A DNA stretch of 64,000 nt from Novosphingobium album (ex Liu et al. 2023) (GCF_029076845.1 NZ_JARESE010000047.1:1-64000); one strand, 5' to 3'. Positions 49,701 to 58,288 are shown, numbered from the stretch's first letter. Notes: generated by a model from the letters alone, not told the origin. Translations and numbers: made by a program.

Positions 49701-52329
49701 CCAGGACCGGGGACAGGCTTGGCAAGGCGAGCGTTGCCAGGAAGAACAGCGTCCAGACCAGCGCGGCGTTGAACGGCAAAGCCCAGCCCGCGAAGAGCGC
49801 AAGGACGCAGGTCAAAGGCGTGACGGATCGGCGCAGATTGTCGACCATTTTCCAGCGACCGCTGGCCGGCATCTGGGCGGGCATGCGTCGGGATTGGCCC
49901 AGGAGCGGGCTCCAGCCGAGGATCCAGGGCAGCAACTGCCAATCGCCGCGAGTCCAGCGATGGTAGCGCAGCGATGCGACGTCATAGCGGGTCGGGAAAG
50001 ACTCGACGACTTCGACGTCGGAGGCGAGACCGGTGCGGGCAAATACACCCTCGAACAGATCATGGCTGAGGAGGGTAGAATCCGGCACGCGGTCAGCGAG
50101 CACGGTTTCGAAGGCGTCGAGCGCATAGATGCCCTTGCCGGCATATGAGCCTTCGCCGAACAGATCCTGATAGACGTCGGAGACCGCCGCAGAATAGGGA
50201 TCGATGCCGCTCGGACTGGAAAAGACGCGCTGATAGGCCGAGCCTTCGTCGCCGACTGGAAGGTTGGGGGTCACGCGTGGCTGGAGGATGGCATAGCCCT
50301 CGATGACGCGGCGCCTGGCGGGATCGACGACCGGTTGGTTCAGGGGATGCGCCATCTTGCCGATCAGCCGGCGGACCGTATCGGGGGGAAGGCGCGTGTC
50401 GGCGTCGAGCGTGATGACATAGCGGACGCCCTCGGGCGCTGCTGGCGGGCGGCCGTCGAGCGTCACGAAAGTCGTGTCCTGTTCGCCGCGGAGCAGGCGG
50501 TTGAGTTCGTGCAGCTTGCCGCGCTTGCGTTCCCAGCCAATCCACCGGCGTTGGCTCTCGTTCCAGACGCGGCGGCGATGGAGCAGCAGGAACCTGTTGC
50601 CGCCGGGCGCGGGTGGGTGTTTCCGGTTGAGGCCGGCGATGGCATCGATGGCCGCTTGCAACAACAGCTCGTCGCCCTCGACCGACTCGCTTTCCGCGTC
50701 GGTCCAGTCGGAGAGAAGCGCGAACTGGATGTCGCCGCTCACGCTCGCGAGATGATGGATCTCCAACTGCTCGACCTGCGCGAGGACCGCTTCGGGACGG
50801 GTGAGCAGCGTGGGCACGACGACCAGGGTGCGCAAGGATGCGGGAATTCCTTCCCGCAGCTCGAGGCCGGGGATCTGGGTGACGCCGAATTGGCGGGTCA
50901 CGATCTGGTTCACGAGCGATACTGCCGAATCGATCGCCGGCACAGAGCCCAGCAACCCCAGCACGCCGAGCAATAGCCAGCCCATGTTCGCCTCGACATG
51001 GAAGATGACGGGGAAGCCCAGCAGTAGGAGAGCGACAAGCGCGCCCGCGCCGGCGTAGCCGCCGACGCCAAGCGCGCGATAGGCGCGGCTCACCAACGCC
51101 CACAAGGACGGACGATAGCCAAGAGCCGCTTCGAAGTCCGGGCGGCCTTCGGCGGTCAGGTAGTAACCAGGATCCTGGCGCCGCCGCTCGACCGCGCCCG
51201 CCGAGGCATCGATCGCCCGGTGCGCGACGTCCAGCTCCTCGCGGCCCGAGCCGCGGGCGAGCTTTTCGATGGAAGTGCGATAGAGGTTGCGTGTGGCGAA
51301 ATCCATCTGGGCGAAATCGCAGTTCTTGGCGAGGACGAGATCGACCAGCGAAATGCGTTCGAAGAGGACCGCCCAATCCACGTCCGAAATGTGCCTCATG
51401 CTGGTTATGATGTTGCGCACCGTGACATTGGCCGCGATTTGCCTTTGCTGCTCGTCATGGATGGCGCTGTCCGTCGTCCGGCCGTCCGCCGCGAGCCGAT
51501 CGTCGAGCCGGCCGAGCATGGCGGTAAGGGCTGGGCTCTGGTCTCGCAGACGATGGATTAGCTGCAGCGCCAGCGCATCGGAGGGCGCGGCCGGGCCGAG
51601 CTCGTCGATGAGGTCGTCTTCCGTCTGGTCGGCGGCCGGGGCGCTTAGCAGCCGGTCGGCGATCTCGTCGGCGATGCGGCGTTCGTCGCGGCTGTAGACG
51701 ATGCGCTCGGCGATCCGCCGCAGGTTCTCTATCAGGATGATGCGCAAGGTGATGGCCGAGGCCCACAACTCGCCGATCGTCAGGGGCTGCACCTCCTGAT
51801 AGGCATGGATGTAGGCGCACCAGGTGTTGCTGTCGAACCGGCTATCGGTGTGCGCGACGAATGCCCAGACCAGCCCGAAAACCCTTGGCAAACCTTGAAA
51901 AGGACCATCGGCGAGCTTGGGCAATTGCCGGTAATAGCCTGGCGGAAGATCGAGCCGGATTTCCCGGATCTGCCGTTCGACCAGATGGAAATTGTCGATG
52001 AGCCATTCCGCCGCCGGGGTGATGGCCGCCTTGTCGACGACGGCCGCGAGAATCGATCGATAGGATTGGATGAGGCTCGCTTCATTGGCCGCCAGGCGGT
52101 CGAGCAGGGGATGACCCAGTTGCCGATGCGGTTTGACGAGCTGGGCCTGCGCCAGGCTGCGCGCGTGCTCCTCCATTCGCTCGACGCTGAAGATGACCTC
52201 GCGGATGGCGGCGGTGTCGTTCCACGGCGGTTTGGAGTTCGTGCGTCCGAAACCCTTGAAGAGATCCCCGAGGCCAAAGATCGAGGCGGGAGGTTGCGCT
52301 CCATGAATGTCGCCGCGCTTCTGGCTCAT
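43753..52329 (-). CDS. Cyclic beta-1,2-glucan synthase-like giant membrane enzyme (NdvB/ChvB family)
   Basis: The 2858-aa protein follows the NdvB plan: a cytosolic N domain (~1-400), membrane spans (~425-490), a GT84 glycosyltransferase with DxD (YVITLDADTRLP near 640), more spans (~830-1000), a glucoamylase-like domain (~1260-1560, SAYNARDLEHTYQYSNFG), carbohydrate-binding repeats, and a GH94-type phosphorylase domain (~2390-2800, GGGDWNDGMNRVG near 2536). Such enzymes prime, extend and cyclise periplasmic glucan from UDP-glucose. ATG 52329 follows AGGGAG. It overlaps the sigma-factor stop by 4 bases. The exact linkage made is not proven. Confidence 0.9.
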   Translation of the reverse strand: MSQKRGDIHGAQPPASIFGLGDLFKGFGRTNSKPPWNDTAAIREVIFSVERMEEHARSLAQAQLVKPHRQLGHPLLDRLAANEASLIQSYRSILAAVVDKAAITPAAEWLIDNFHLVERQIREIRLDLPPGYYRQLPKLADGPFQGLPRVFGLVWAFVAHTDSRFDSNTWCAYIHAYQEVQPLTIGELWASAITLRIILIENLRRIAERIVYSRDERRIADEIADRLLSAPAADQTEDDLIDELGPAAPSDALALQLIHRLRDQSPALTAMLGRLDDRLAADGRTTDSAIHDEQQRQIAANVTVRNIITSMRHISDVDWAVLFERISLVDLVLAKNCDFAQMDFATRNLYRTSIEKLARGSGREELDVAHRAIDASAGAVERRRQDPGYYLTAEGRPDFEAALGYRPSLWALVSRAYRALGVGGYAGAGALVALLLLGFPVIFHVEANMGWLLLGVLGLLGSVPAIDSAVSLVNQIVTRQFGVTQIPGLELREGIPASLRTLVVVPTLLTRPEAVLAQVEQLEIHHLASVSGDIQFALLSDWTDAESESVEGDELLLQAAIDAIAGLNRKHPPAPGGNRFLLLHRRRVWNESQRRWIGWERKRGKLHELNRLLRGEQDTTFVTLDGRPPAAPEGVRYVITLDADTRLPPDTVRRLIGKMAHPLNQPVVDPARRRVIEGYAILQPRVTPNLPVGDEGSAYQRVFSSPSGIDPYSAAVSDVYQDLFGEGSYAGKGIYALDAFETVLADRVPDSTLLSHDLFEGVFARTGLASDVEVVESFPTRYDVASLRYHRWTRGDWQLLPWILGWSPLLGQSRRMPAQMPASGRWKMVDNLRRSVTPLTCVLALFAGWALPFNAALVWTLFFLATLALPSLSPVLASVWSRHPGIPTRVHFARILSDFGSALAQILLIVILLAHQAWLMGDAVVRTLLRLFVTRRNLLQWTPAAQATIGRDPTIGAYCGWMAGAVVIGTVAIAGTAYFGDGTVYLAAPFGVLWVLSPLIARWVSRPSRAVAERPLADADRQALRLTARQTWRYFETFVTPSDHMLPPDNFQEVPSPVLARRTSPTNIGLYLLSAASAHDFGWLGTLDTIERLEATMATIARLDRYRGHFYNWYDTESLRVLDPQYVSSVDSGNLAGQLIALAGACEDWCRQPHEDARRIAGIADTLALVREEVETLRDRRRTETVTWRQLDEALALLLVQMDRPAAEGEALAARLERLAGPAELLVDLAKAFAVERGEDAADILFWARAVCHSIASHQRDIGASDELAARLTAIARTAREMALAMEFDFLLNEERQLLSIGFAVRDGALDESCYDLLASEARLASFFAIAKGDLPARHWFRLGHSVTPVAGDAALLSWSGSMFEYLMPALIMRAPSESIIGRTNRAVIRKQIDYARSLATPWGISESAYNARDLEHTYQYSNFGIPDLGLKRGLGEEAVIAPYATALAAIIDPVAAARNFSRLATYGARGRFGFFEALDFTPRRLLDGQTVAVVHAFMAHHQGMTIVAIADALLGDLMRERFHAEPIVHATELLLHERMPREIAAAPAWASDVKPDTRIREFEALPAWREADPHAAFPATHLLSNGRYSVMLTAAGSGYSRWRDLAVTRWREDATCDDWGSFIYLRDVESDQLWSATHQPTSTEPDEYSVAFSEERATFSRQDGDFHTTLEVVVSTEDDAEVRRLTLANNGRRPREIEVTSYAEIAIAPQAADIAHPVFSKLFVETEYVARLGAILATRRRRSPDEPEIWAAHHSVASSEGVGKAEFETDRARFLGRGLGVRTPAAALDGRLLSRSTGAVLDPVFVLRRRVRLAPGAAVRIDFWTLVAESREDLIDAVDKTNDISAFGRAVTLAWTQSQVELHHLGIDRDEASAFQRLAGHLIYAGPALRPSSEVIVRGAGPQSGLWPQSISGDLPIILLRIANVEDIRIVHQLLQAMEYWRARRLEVDLVILNERASSYVQDLQITIENTLRTSQARRPVSVEGATGQVFVLRADLIPSETSALLASTARVRLTGDGGGLAEQLGRIREPAAPTPAANKTSRHAPQPRMATAPKLELFNGVGGFADEGHEYVITLGPGQATPAPWINVIANQGFGFQVSAEGCGFSWSVNSREHQLTPWSNDPVTDRPGEAVYLRDEDSGELWSPTALPIRDDAGIYVARHGWGYSRFEHEAHGIASELLVYVPVADPIKITRLKLRNTTNSARRLSVTAYVEWVLGTSRAAAAPFVCTKIDPELNAMFARNPWNAAFARRVAFLDLGGRQTSWTADRREFIGRNGCLSDPIALSGAARLSGAVGAGFDPCGAMSTTVDLAPGAETEIVILFGDADGPELASALIARYRDADLDAVLAEVHGQWEDLLGTVRVKTPDRSMDIMLNGWLLYQTIACRLWARSGFYQASGAYGFRDQLQDGMALAAIRPSLTREHLIRAAGRQFPEGDVQHWWLPHSGQGVRTRISDDRIWLAYCVAHYLETTGDTSLLDETMPFLEGPKLNEDQHDSFFAPTVSERIASVYEHCALALDASLARGAHGLPLIGGGDWNDGMNRVGEQGKGESVWLAWLSHMALTRFAAIAQARNQAARASQWRAEASKLQEAIEREAWDGSWYRRAWFDDGTAIGSAANDECRIDSIAQSWAVISNAANAERASRAMAAVERELIRSDDGLALLFTPPFDRTAHDPGYIKGYPPGIRENGGQYTHGAIWSIIALARLGEGEKAAGLFSLLNPINHARNRSDLRRYKVEPYVVSADVYAAADHVGRGGWTWYTGSAAWLYRAGMEEILGLRLQGSSLHLDPCIPNGWPGFEIALRRDSTRFDIRVGNPGGIARGVASATMDGTGITERPLRFDLPDDGKRHEILVTMG

Positions 52330-53042
52330 GCCGTGCTCCCTCGCGCTTTCCGCCATTCTCCGTGGATCGGGGCGGGTGACGACCTGCGGCCTACCGGCTC
52401 ACGAGCCTCGTCAGCGAACAGGAACATGTCCGCCAACGTATTTCCGACCTTGGGCGCCAGGGCGCGTTGTAGTCGGCGCCGGGCACGCAAGTGCCGGGTC
52501 TTGACGGTTGCCGCGTTGATGCCGAGGGTTTGGGCGACCTCTCCCACATCGCGTTCCTCGATCTGCCGCAAGATGAAGACCGTGCGGAACTGGGTTGGCA
52601 ACTGATCGATCGCATCGTCGATGAAATGCTTGAGCTGGCGGCATGCAAACGCGCGTTCGGGAGAGCCCGACATCGATCCGCGCATCAGGCATGCGCTGTA
52701 ATCTTCGAGCAGGGCGGTGGGATCTTCTTCGAGCCATGCTCGCCGACGGCGGCGACGGCGGGCTTGCGCAAGCGCCGCGTTGATGACGATGCGGGTCAGC
52801 CAGGTCGCAAGCGTCGACCTGCCCGCGAAGCCGCCAATGGCTGTGATCGCGCTCAGATAGGCACTTTGCACCGCATCTTCGGCATCTTCGCGATTGCCCA
52901 ATATCCGCCATGCGGCCCGTAAAAGACGCCGATCGTTGCCTTGCATGACGAGTTGGAGCGCCGCAGCATCATGGTGTCCGGCGGCTGCGCTCGGTCCATG
53001 GTCGCAAAGCGCTTGGCGGCGAGGTTCGCCCGCGGCGATCAT
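52326..53042 (-). CDS. ECF-type RNA polymerase sigma factor upstream of the glucan synthase
   Basis: The 238-aa protein has region 2 (LLRAAWRILGNREDAEDAVQ, then STLATWLTRIVINAALA) and region 4 (LPTQFRTVFILRQIEERDVG, INAATVKTRHLRARRRLQ). A C-terminal extension of about 45 residues follows. It is clearly paralogous to the sigma factor at 59255. ATG 53042 is chosen; the frame stays open further upstream but with atypical sequence. ATGA overlap couples it to the glucan synthase gene. No anti-sigma gene is adjacent. Confidence 0.88.
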   Translation of the reverse strand: MIAAGEPRRQALCDHGPSAAAGHHDAAALQLVMQGNDRRLLRAAWRILGNREDAEDAVQSAYLSAITAIGGFAGRSTLATWLTRIVINAALAQARRRRRRRAWLEEDPTALLEDYSACLMRGSMSGSPERAFACRQLKHFIDDAIDQLPTQFRTVFILRQIEERDVGEVAQTLGINAATVKTRHLRARRRLQRALAPKVGNTLADMFLFADEAREPVGRRSSPAPIHGEWRKARGSTA

Positions 53043-53482
53043 GCCATGTTCCCAAAGAGCGCGGCAGGACCTTCGAACACGATGACCTCCTTTCGAACGC
53101 GCATCGGCTGGCGGGATGCGTCGAGCGTCGCGACTGAGCGCGCGCGACATCGAAGAAGACTGCGCACTCAGTGAAGAAAGTTGCGAGGGCATGGTTCCGG
53201 GTCAGATCGGGCTATCTGCCGCCGCAGTGGTTATGGCTCCGAGGCCGTTCGCCGTTGGAGGACGAGACGGTTCAGAGCTGCGAAGCGTGCTGTGCTGCTG
53301 CCTGGATGAATTCCAAGACGCCGAACAGTTGGGAAATCATTGCGCTTCAACATTGTTCCGATCACTCGGTTTTCTGAGAACGACGCGGTGATTGCTTGAG
53401 GCAACGTCTCCAAAACTTTGTTGCCATCATCACCATCTTCTTGCTATTCTTATGAGGCAAGTGAATATTATTGGTATTTGAA
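53043..53482. other. Divergent regulatory region between sigma factor and phosphoglucomutase
   Basis: The 440 bases carry no supported gene. The minus strand has ECF-like GGAACC at 53198-53193 and GGAAC at 53359-53355. GC content falls towards 53380-53480 just before pgm, consistent with promoters on both strands. Confidence 0.45.
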
Positions 53483-55171
53483 ATGAAAAATTCTGATATC
53501 AATACACGCGTCGCCCCCACAGCAGGGAAAGTGCTGGACGCGGGCCAACTGATCAGTCCCGCGGCCCTGGTCGAGGCTTATTATGCCGGGACGCCGGACC
53601 TGTCGCAGCCTTCGCAGCGCGTCCATTTCGGTACTTCGGGCCATCGCGGCTCTGCATTGCGCAACTCGTTCAACGAGCCGCACATCATCGCGATCGCCCA
53701 GTCGATCTGCCTCTATCGCAAACGACACGGGATCGACGGGCCGCTGTTCCTCGGTATCGACACCCACGCGCTTTCGCGACCGGCGCTGGCTACCGCGCTG
53801 GAGGTGTTTGTCGCCAATGACATCGTGACGATGATCGACGTGGACGAAGGCTACACCCCGACGCCCGTCATTTCCCACGCCATCCTCGCCTACAATCGCG
53901 GCCGAACGGAAGGGCTCGCCGACGGCGTCGTGCTTACGCCTTCGCACAATCCTCCGGAAGATGGCGGTTTCAAATATAATCCCCCGACCGGAGGACCGGC
54001 CGATGCGACAATCACGGGCTGGATCGAGGAGCGCGCGAACCGGCTGCTTGACGGTGGGGTTCGCGCCGTCGGACGCGTTCCCCACGAGCGCGCGCGGCGT
54101 TCGCCATGCCTGCGCCGCTGGGACTATATGCGTCGCTATGTCGACGATCTTGCCCATGTAATCGACATCGAGGCGATCAGGACGTCGGGAATGACGCTTG
54201 GTATCGACCCTCTCGGCGGGGCCAGCACCGCCTACTGGGCTGAGATCATCGCCACCTATGGCCTCAACGGCACGGTCGTCGAGACCAGGATCGATCCCAC
54301 ATTCGGCTTCATGACGGCGGACTGGGACGGAAAGATCCGGATGGATTGCTCATCGCCTTACGCGATGTCGCGGCTGATCGGCATGCGCGATCGGTTCGAT
54401 CTGGCCGTCGGCAACGACACCGACGCCGACCGCCACGGCATCGTCACGCCGATCGGCGGCCTGATGCCGCCCAACCACTATCTTGCCGCCGCGATTGCCT
54501 ATGTGTTCGAGCATCGCCCGGAGTGGAGTGCGCGCAGCGGAATCGGTAAGACGATGGTGAGCAGCACCATGATCGATCGTGTCGCGGCTCGTCTCGGCCG
54601 CCAACTCGTCGAAGTCCCCGTCGGTTTCAAATGGTTCGTCGACGGCTTGCACTCGGGCGCGCTCGGCTTTGCTGGCGAGGAAAGTGCCGGCGCCTCGTTG
54701 CTGCGGCGCGATGGCGCGGTCTGGACGACCGACAAGGACGGTTTGGCGCTCTGCCTGCTGGCGGTCGAGATCAAGGCGCGAACGGGACGCAATCCCGATG
54801 AGGTCTATCGGGGGCTGGCTCTTGAATTCGGCGAGTCCTGGTACGAACGCATCGATGCGCCGGCGACGCCGCAGCAAATGGACCGGCTGCGGCGCGTCGC
54901 GACCGATCAGGTCCGCGCGACCGAACTCGCCGGCGAGCCGATCGCGACAAAGCTCACCGCTGCGCGTGGCGGCGGCGCGTTTGGCGGCATCAAGATCTCG
55001 ACCGAAACGGGCTGGTTCGCCGCCCGTCCATCCGGGACCGAACCGATTTACAAGCTCTATGCGGAGAGCTTTCGCAGCGCCGACCATCTGCGCGCTATTC
55101 AGCAAGATGCCGCGGTGATCGTCCAGGAGCTGTTCGGCGAGGACTATCCGCCCGGCAAGCCCGCCGGCTAG
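53483..55171 (+). CDS. pgm: Phosphoglucomutase (alpha-D-glucose-specific)
   Basis: The 562-aa enzyme has the phospho-serine loop TPSHNPPEDGG (Ser154), the metal loop GNDTDADRHG, the sugar loop GEESAGAS and the phosphate-binding RPSGTEPIYK. It interconverts glucose 6-phosphate and glucose 1-phosphate, the precursor of UDP-glucose. The divergent glucan synthase would use that product. ATG 53483 is preferred over a TTG at 53471, though no strong ribosome site is seen. Confidence 0.94.
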   Translation: MKNSDINTRVAPTAGKVLDAGQLISPAALVEAYYAGTPDLSQPSQRVHFGTSGHRGSALRNSFNEPHIIAIAQSICLYRKRHGIDGPLFLGIDTHALSRPALATALEVFVANDIVTMIDVDEGYTPTPVISHAILAYNRGRTEGLADGVVLTPSHNPPEDGGFKYNPPTGGPADATITGWIEERANRLLDGGVRAVGRVPHERARRSPCLRRWDYMRRYVDDLAHVIDIEAIRTSGMTLGIDPLGGASTAYWAEIIATYGLNGTVVETRIDPTFGFMTADWDGKIRMDCSSPYAMSRLIGMRDRFDLAVGNDTDADRHGIVTPIGGLMPPNHYLAAAIAYVFEHRPEWSARSGIGKTMVSSTMIDRVAARLGRQLVEVPVGFKWFVDGLHSGALGFAGEESAGASLLRRDGAVWTTDKDGLALCLLAVEIKARTGRNPDEVYRGLALEFGESWYERIDAPATPQQMDRLRRVATDQVRATELAGEPIATKLTAARGGGAFGGIKISTETGWFAARPSGTEPIYKLYAESFRSADHLRAIQQDAAVIVQELFGEDYPPGKPAG

Positions 55172-55321
55172 TCGTCTCCCGGATCGTCCCCAGACACCTG
55201 TCTTCCGCTTTCGGATCAAACGATTGTCGCATGCCGCGAGCGAGGCGCGGCGGTGCCGGAGGTCTCGCCGCGGGGCACGGGCTCACGGTGCGACAGTTGG
55301 CGATTGCGGAACGGCGGGCGG

Positions 55322-56110
55322 TTACAAGCCGCGCGTGAAGTCGCCGACCAGTCGCAATACGTCCTCCGGCGCCTCGCGGTGCGGCATATGGTGGCAATTC
55401 GCGAGCAGCACTTCCTGCACGGCGCCTGCCGCCAATGCGGCGATGCGATCAGGGTGTGCCCGTGAGCCATATTCGTCGTGATCGCCATGCACCGCGAGCA
55501 CAGGGCAGCGAAGGCGTCGCAGGTCGTCGTCGAGCGACCAATCCGCGAACGAAGGCGCGAGCCACGTTCCGATCCACGCGTCGAGCACCCAGCGCGTCTT
55601 GGCGCCATGATATTTGGCCAGGCGCTCAAGCTGCGTTTCGTCCTGGAAAGTCTGTCGGGCTTGCTCGATCCCCGCGAGCGTTCGGTCTTCGGCAAATGTT
55701 TGGGCCGCGAGGGTGATAACCGCCTCCGTTTGCGCCGGGAACGCGGCGCCGGCGGCAATGGCCATGGCGCCGCCGACGCTATGGCCGAAGAGAAGCATGC
55801 GATCGGCCGCGAGCGCCTCGCGAATGTAGGGCAGGCCGGTGCGCGCCTCGTCTTGCACGAAATCGGGTTGCAGTCTTCTGGGGTTTGGGTCCGACCTGCC
55901 GAAACCAAGGCGGTCGTAGGCTATCGCGGGGCGGCCCGTCGCGGCGACAAGGCGTGCAGGGAAATCACGCCACTGATCGACTGAGCCGAGGCTGTCGTGA
56001 AAAAGAATGATTGGAGGTGCTTGGATAGCGTCTGCCGGTGGCCATGAACGCGTGAAAAGGCGGCCGTGAGGCGTCGCAACATAGGCATCGATGGGCGAGG
56101 GGTATTCCAT
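55322..56110 (-). CDS. Alpha/beta hydrolase
   Basis: The 262-aa protein has oxyanion strand IILFHDSLGS, nucleophile elbow GHSVGG (Ser near 126), acid in HGDHDEYG and His in CHHMPHRE, a full catalytic triad with a cap between. The substrate is not inferable; it may be an ester or lactone hydrolase. The start ATG 56110 (MEYPSPIDAYVATPHG) is chosen over upstream extensions. It is a separate unit from the DUF488 gene. Confidence 0.82.
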   Translation of the reverse strand: MEYPSPIDAYVATPHGRLFTRSWPPADAIQAPPIILFHDSLGSVDQWRDFPARLVAATGRPAIAYDRLGFGRSDPNPRRLQPDFVQDEARTGLPYIREALAADRMLLFGHSVGGAMAIAAGAAFPAQTEAVITLAAQTFAEDRTLAGIEQARQTFQDETQLERLAKYHGAKTRWVLDAWIGTWLAPSFADWSLDDDLRRLRCPVLAVHGDHDEYGSRAHPDRIAALAAGAVQEVLLANCHHMPHREAPEDVLRLVGDFTRGL

Positions 56111-56214
56111 GGCGCTTTCGTCGCAGAGCGGCGGATCGGCGAAAGCTGATCGGCCATTTTGACCGGCCCAGGGCGATTTGTTCTTGTGGGCTTTGCGACT
56201 TGTATGACCAGAAC

Positions 56215-56793
56215 TCAGCCCTTCTGGACCGCCGGGTAGACGAGACCGGAGGCGCCGGCCCGGGCGGCAGCGGTCATCGTCGCCGGCTCTGCTTTGGATG
56301 TCCCCATGAGGTGGAAGACTGCCCTGTCCAGATGCAGCAGATAGTCGGCGATGATCCTGCGGTGACACCGCCACCAGACCGCCTCGGCGCACATGATCGC
56401 GCAGCGACGACTGGCGGCGAGTTCGAGCAGCCGATCCAGCCCCGCACGAAACTCGCCGGACAAGGCGTAATCGGCATAATTGTGGAAGCTCTGGTTGATC
56501 CAGAAACCGTTGACTTCGGGTGGAATGGTGCGGGATTTCTTGCGCAGCCCGCCGAGTTCCGGGATTTGGTCGTATCCGATCTGGCAGGCGGCGAGGGCGG
56601 CGGGCAGGCTATCGCGGTTATACTGCGGGTTGGCCCGCGAGCGCGATAGGCTGCGGACATCGACGACGGCTGCGATCTGGCCGACCCTTAGCAATTCGAC
56701 GAAGTCCGCGATCGATTTCGTCGAATGCCCGATCGTGAAGGTGGGATTGCCGTTAGCCGCCGAGCGGTCAGACCCGCGTGTTTTGTGCGTCAT
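56215..56793 (-). CDS. DUF488 family protein
   Basis: The 192-aa protein shows the DUF488 markers FTIGHSTKSIADFVELL, VVDVRSLSRSRANPQYNRD, LGGLR and CAEAVWWRCHRRIIADYL. The family is of unknown biochemical role; the conserved Cys and His residues suggest nucleotide or metal chemistry. It overlaps the end of the uracil-DNA-glycosylase-like gene by 26 bases, so the two are co-transcribed. Confidence 0.85.
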   Translation of the reverse strand: MTHKTRGSDRSAANGNPTFTIGHSTKSIADFVELLRVGQIAAVVDVRSLSRSRANPQYNRDSLPAALAACQIGYDQIPELGGLRKKSRTIPPEVNGFWINQSFHNYADYALSGEFRAGLDRLLELAASRRCAIMCAEAVWWRCHRRIIADYLLHLDRAVFHLMGTSKAEPATMTAAARAGASGLVYPAVQKG

Positions 56794-57391
56794 CGCTATG
56801 CTGTCCGGCCTCGTTCAGCTCCGGCCAGATCTGCCGGAGCTCGGATCGCAACGCGGGAAGTACCTGCTTTTCGAACCACGGATGATTTCGCGCCCAGATT
56901 GCCGAGCGCCACGACGGGTGCGGGAGGGGAAACCATCGCGGAAGATAGGCCGCGAAATCGCGCACCCGTTCGGTCAGCGCGCTGGCTCCCAGCACATGAT
57001 TTTGCGCGTAGCTTCCGACCAGGAGAGTGAGGCGCAGATCGGGCATCTGTGCGAGCAGGCGTTCTCGCCAGAGCCGCGCGCATTCCGGGCGCGGCGGTGC
57101 ATCGCCGCTGCCCGAGCGCCCCGGATAGCAAAGGCCCATGGGAACGATGGCGATATTGGCCGCGTCGTAGAACTGATCGGGCGTTATTCCCATCCATTGC
57201 CGCAGCCGGTCGCCCGACGCATCGGAAAAGGGAATGCCGCTGGCATGGACCTTGGTGCCGGGGGCCTGGCTTGCGATCAGGATCCGTGCGGTCGCGGACA
57301 TTTGCACAACGGGTCTCGGACCGAGCGGCAGGAGATCACCGCACGCGCGGCATGCCCGGACTTCCATCAACAACGCTTCCAGCTCTGTCAC
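56768..57391 (-). CDS. Uracil-DNA glycosylase-like protein
   Basis: The 207-aa protein has a Cys pair CRAC near residue 13, ILIASQAPGTKVHASG with motif-A-like QAPG, GIPFSDASGDRLRQWMG, and late HPSWR, the UDG-superfamily signatures. The start is GTG 57391 with GGAGG upstream and a GTGA overlap with the preceding stop. It may excise damaged bases, but the subfamily is uncertain and an Fe-S cluster cannot be confirmed. Confidence 0.75.
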   Translation of the reverse strand: MTELEALLMEVRACRACGDLLPLGPRPVVQMSATARILIASQAPGTKVHASGIPFSDASGDRLRQWMGITPDQFYDAANIAIVPMGLCYPGRSGSGDAPPRPECARLWRERLLAQMPDLRLTLLVGSYAQNHVLGASALTERVRDFAAYLPRWFPLPHPSWRSAIWARNHPWFEKQVLPALRSELRQIWPELNEAGQHSDDAQNTRV

Positions 57392-57963
57392 TTGTCCTCC
57401 GCCTCGAGCGGCAACATGTGGGTATGGGCCTTGTCCGCAGAATGTTTCCTGAGAATTGCGACGGCGCGTTCTTCGCTGGCGTGGTCCCGAACGCGCACCC
57501 ATAACAACAGGCCCCCTCGCACGATCTGTTCCTCAAGATATTGCGCATGATGCTGGCCGAGCCGTTTGGCGAGCACCGAACCAACGAGGCCGCCGGCGCC
57601 TCCAGCGAGCGCCGCGCCGACGATAACGGCGAGCAGGGTGCCGCCAGTGGCCACGATCGCGCCGACCGCGGCGATCGCCCCCACATAGACGAGGCCGCCG
57701 ATGATTCCGCCCTCCGCGTCTCCTATCGCCTCGGTGGAAACAAAGGCGGTGCGCGGCACCTCGGGATCGTCGGCCAGTATGTCTACCCGGGAATACCGAT
57801 GACCCAGCTTCTTCTCCACGGTGTGTTCGCTGGCCAGCAGGCTGAGCTCGGCACGGTGGAAGCCCGAACTCAGCAGCTCGTCTATCGCATCCACCAGCCC
57901 CAACGGGCTGTGGAAGATGCCGACTGCTTCTCGCGACACATCGGCCGCCTGATCAATTTCCAT
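57388..57963 (-). CDS. Glycine-zipper membrane protein, stress-protein-like
   Basis: The 191-aa protein has an N-terminal cytosolic domain resembling general-stress domains (FHSPLGLVDAIDELLSSGFH), then GGIIGGLVYVGAIAAVGAIV and GAALAGGAGGLVGSVLAKRL, two glycine-rich hydrophobic segments (residues ~83-135), and a C-terminal alpha/beta segment. GGAAGGAG precedes the ATG. Glycine zippers usually insert in membranes. Its role is unknown. Its stop overlaps the next gene by 4 bases. Confidence 0.65.
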   Translation of the reverse strand: MEIDQAADVSREAVGIFHSPLGLVDAIDELLSSGFHRAELSLLASEHTVEKKLGHRYSRVDILADDPEVPRTAFVSTEAIGDAEGGIIGGLVYVGAIAAVGAIVATGGTLLAVIVGAALAGGAGGLVGSVLAKRLGQHHAQYLEEQIVRGGLLLWVRVRDHASEERAVAILRKHSADKAHTHMLPLEAEDK

Positions 57964-57986
57964 GGTTGCTCCTTCCAGATCGTGGT

Positions 57987-58145
57987 GCCTTGGGCACGGA
58001 CAGTGAACAGTTGATCAGCGCGCCGGATAAGCAAGACGGCTTCACCGTCCGCATGTCCCGGCAGCATGGTCCCTTCCGGCAGCGATGCGCGTGGGACGCC
58101 GAGGCTGAGATCGGGTCCGGACACTGCAGAGGTTTCGGTGCTCAT
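57987..58145 (-). pseudogene. Rieske [2Fe-2S] protein, N-terminal fragment
   Basis: The first ~53 codons (LGVPRASLPEGTMLPGHADG, then EAVLLIRRADQLFTV) match the start of Rieske-domain ferredoxin or oxidoreductase proteins. The sequence then leaves the family before any CxH cluster ligand and runs into the 57963 gene. It cannot bind a cluster and is most likely a deletion remnant. Confidence 0.5.
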
Positions 58146-58288
58146 GCGATGCTCCTGGGCGCCATTGGTGCTCGCCTGATCGCTCGATCATGCCGGCAGG
58201 CGCCGATTGCTCTCCTTGCTATTGATTGCGCCTAGTCCAATCGGTTCCCGATAATAGACGACAAATCCGATCGCACATGGCCTGGCGC

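Noticed and set aside
53355..53359. GGAAC on the minus strand as a general-stress (EcfG) promoter
   Set aside because: The expected CGTT -10 element is absent 16-17 bases downstream.
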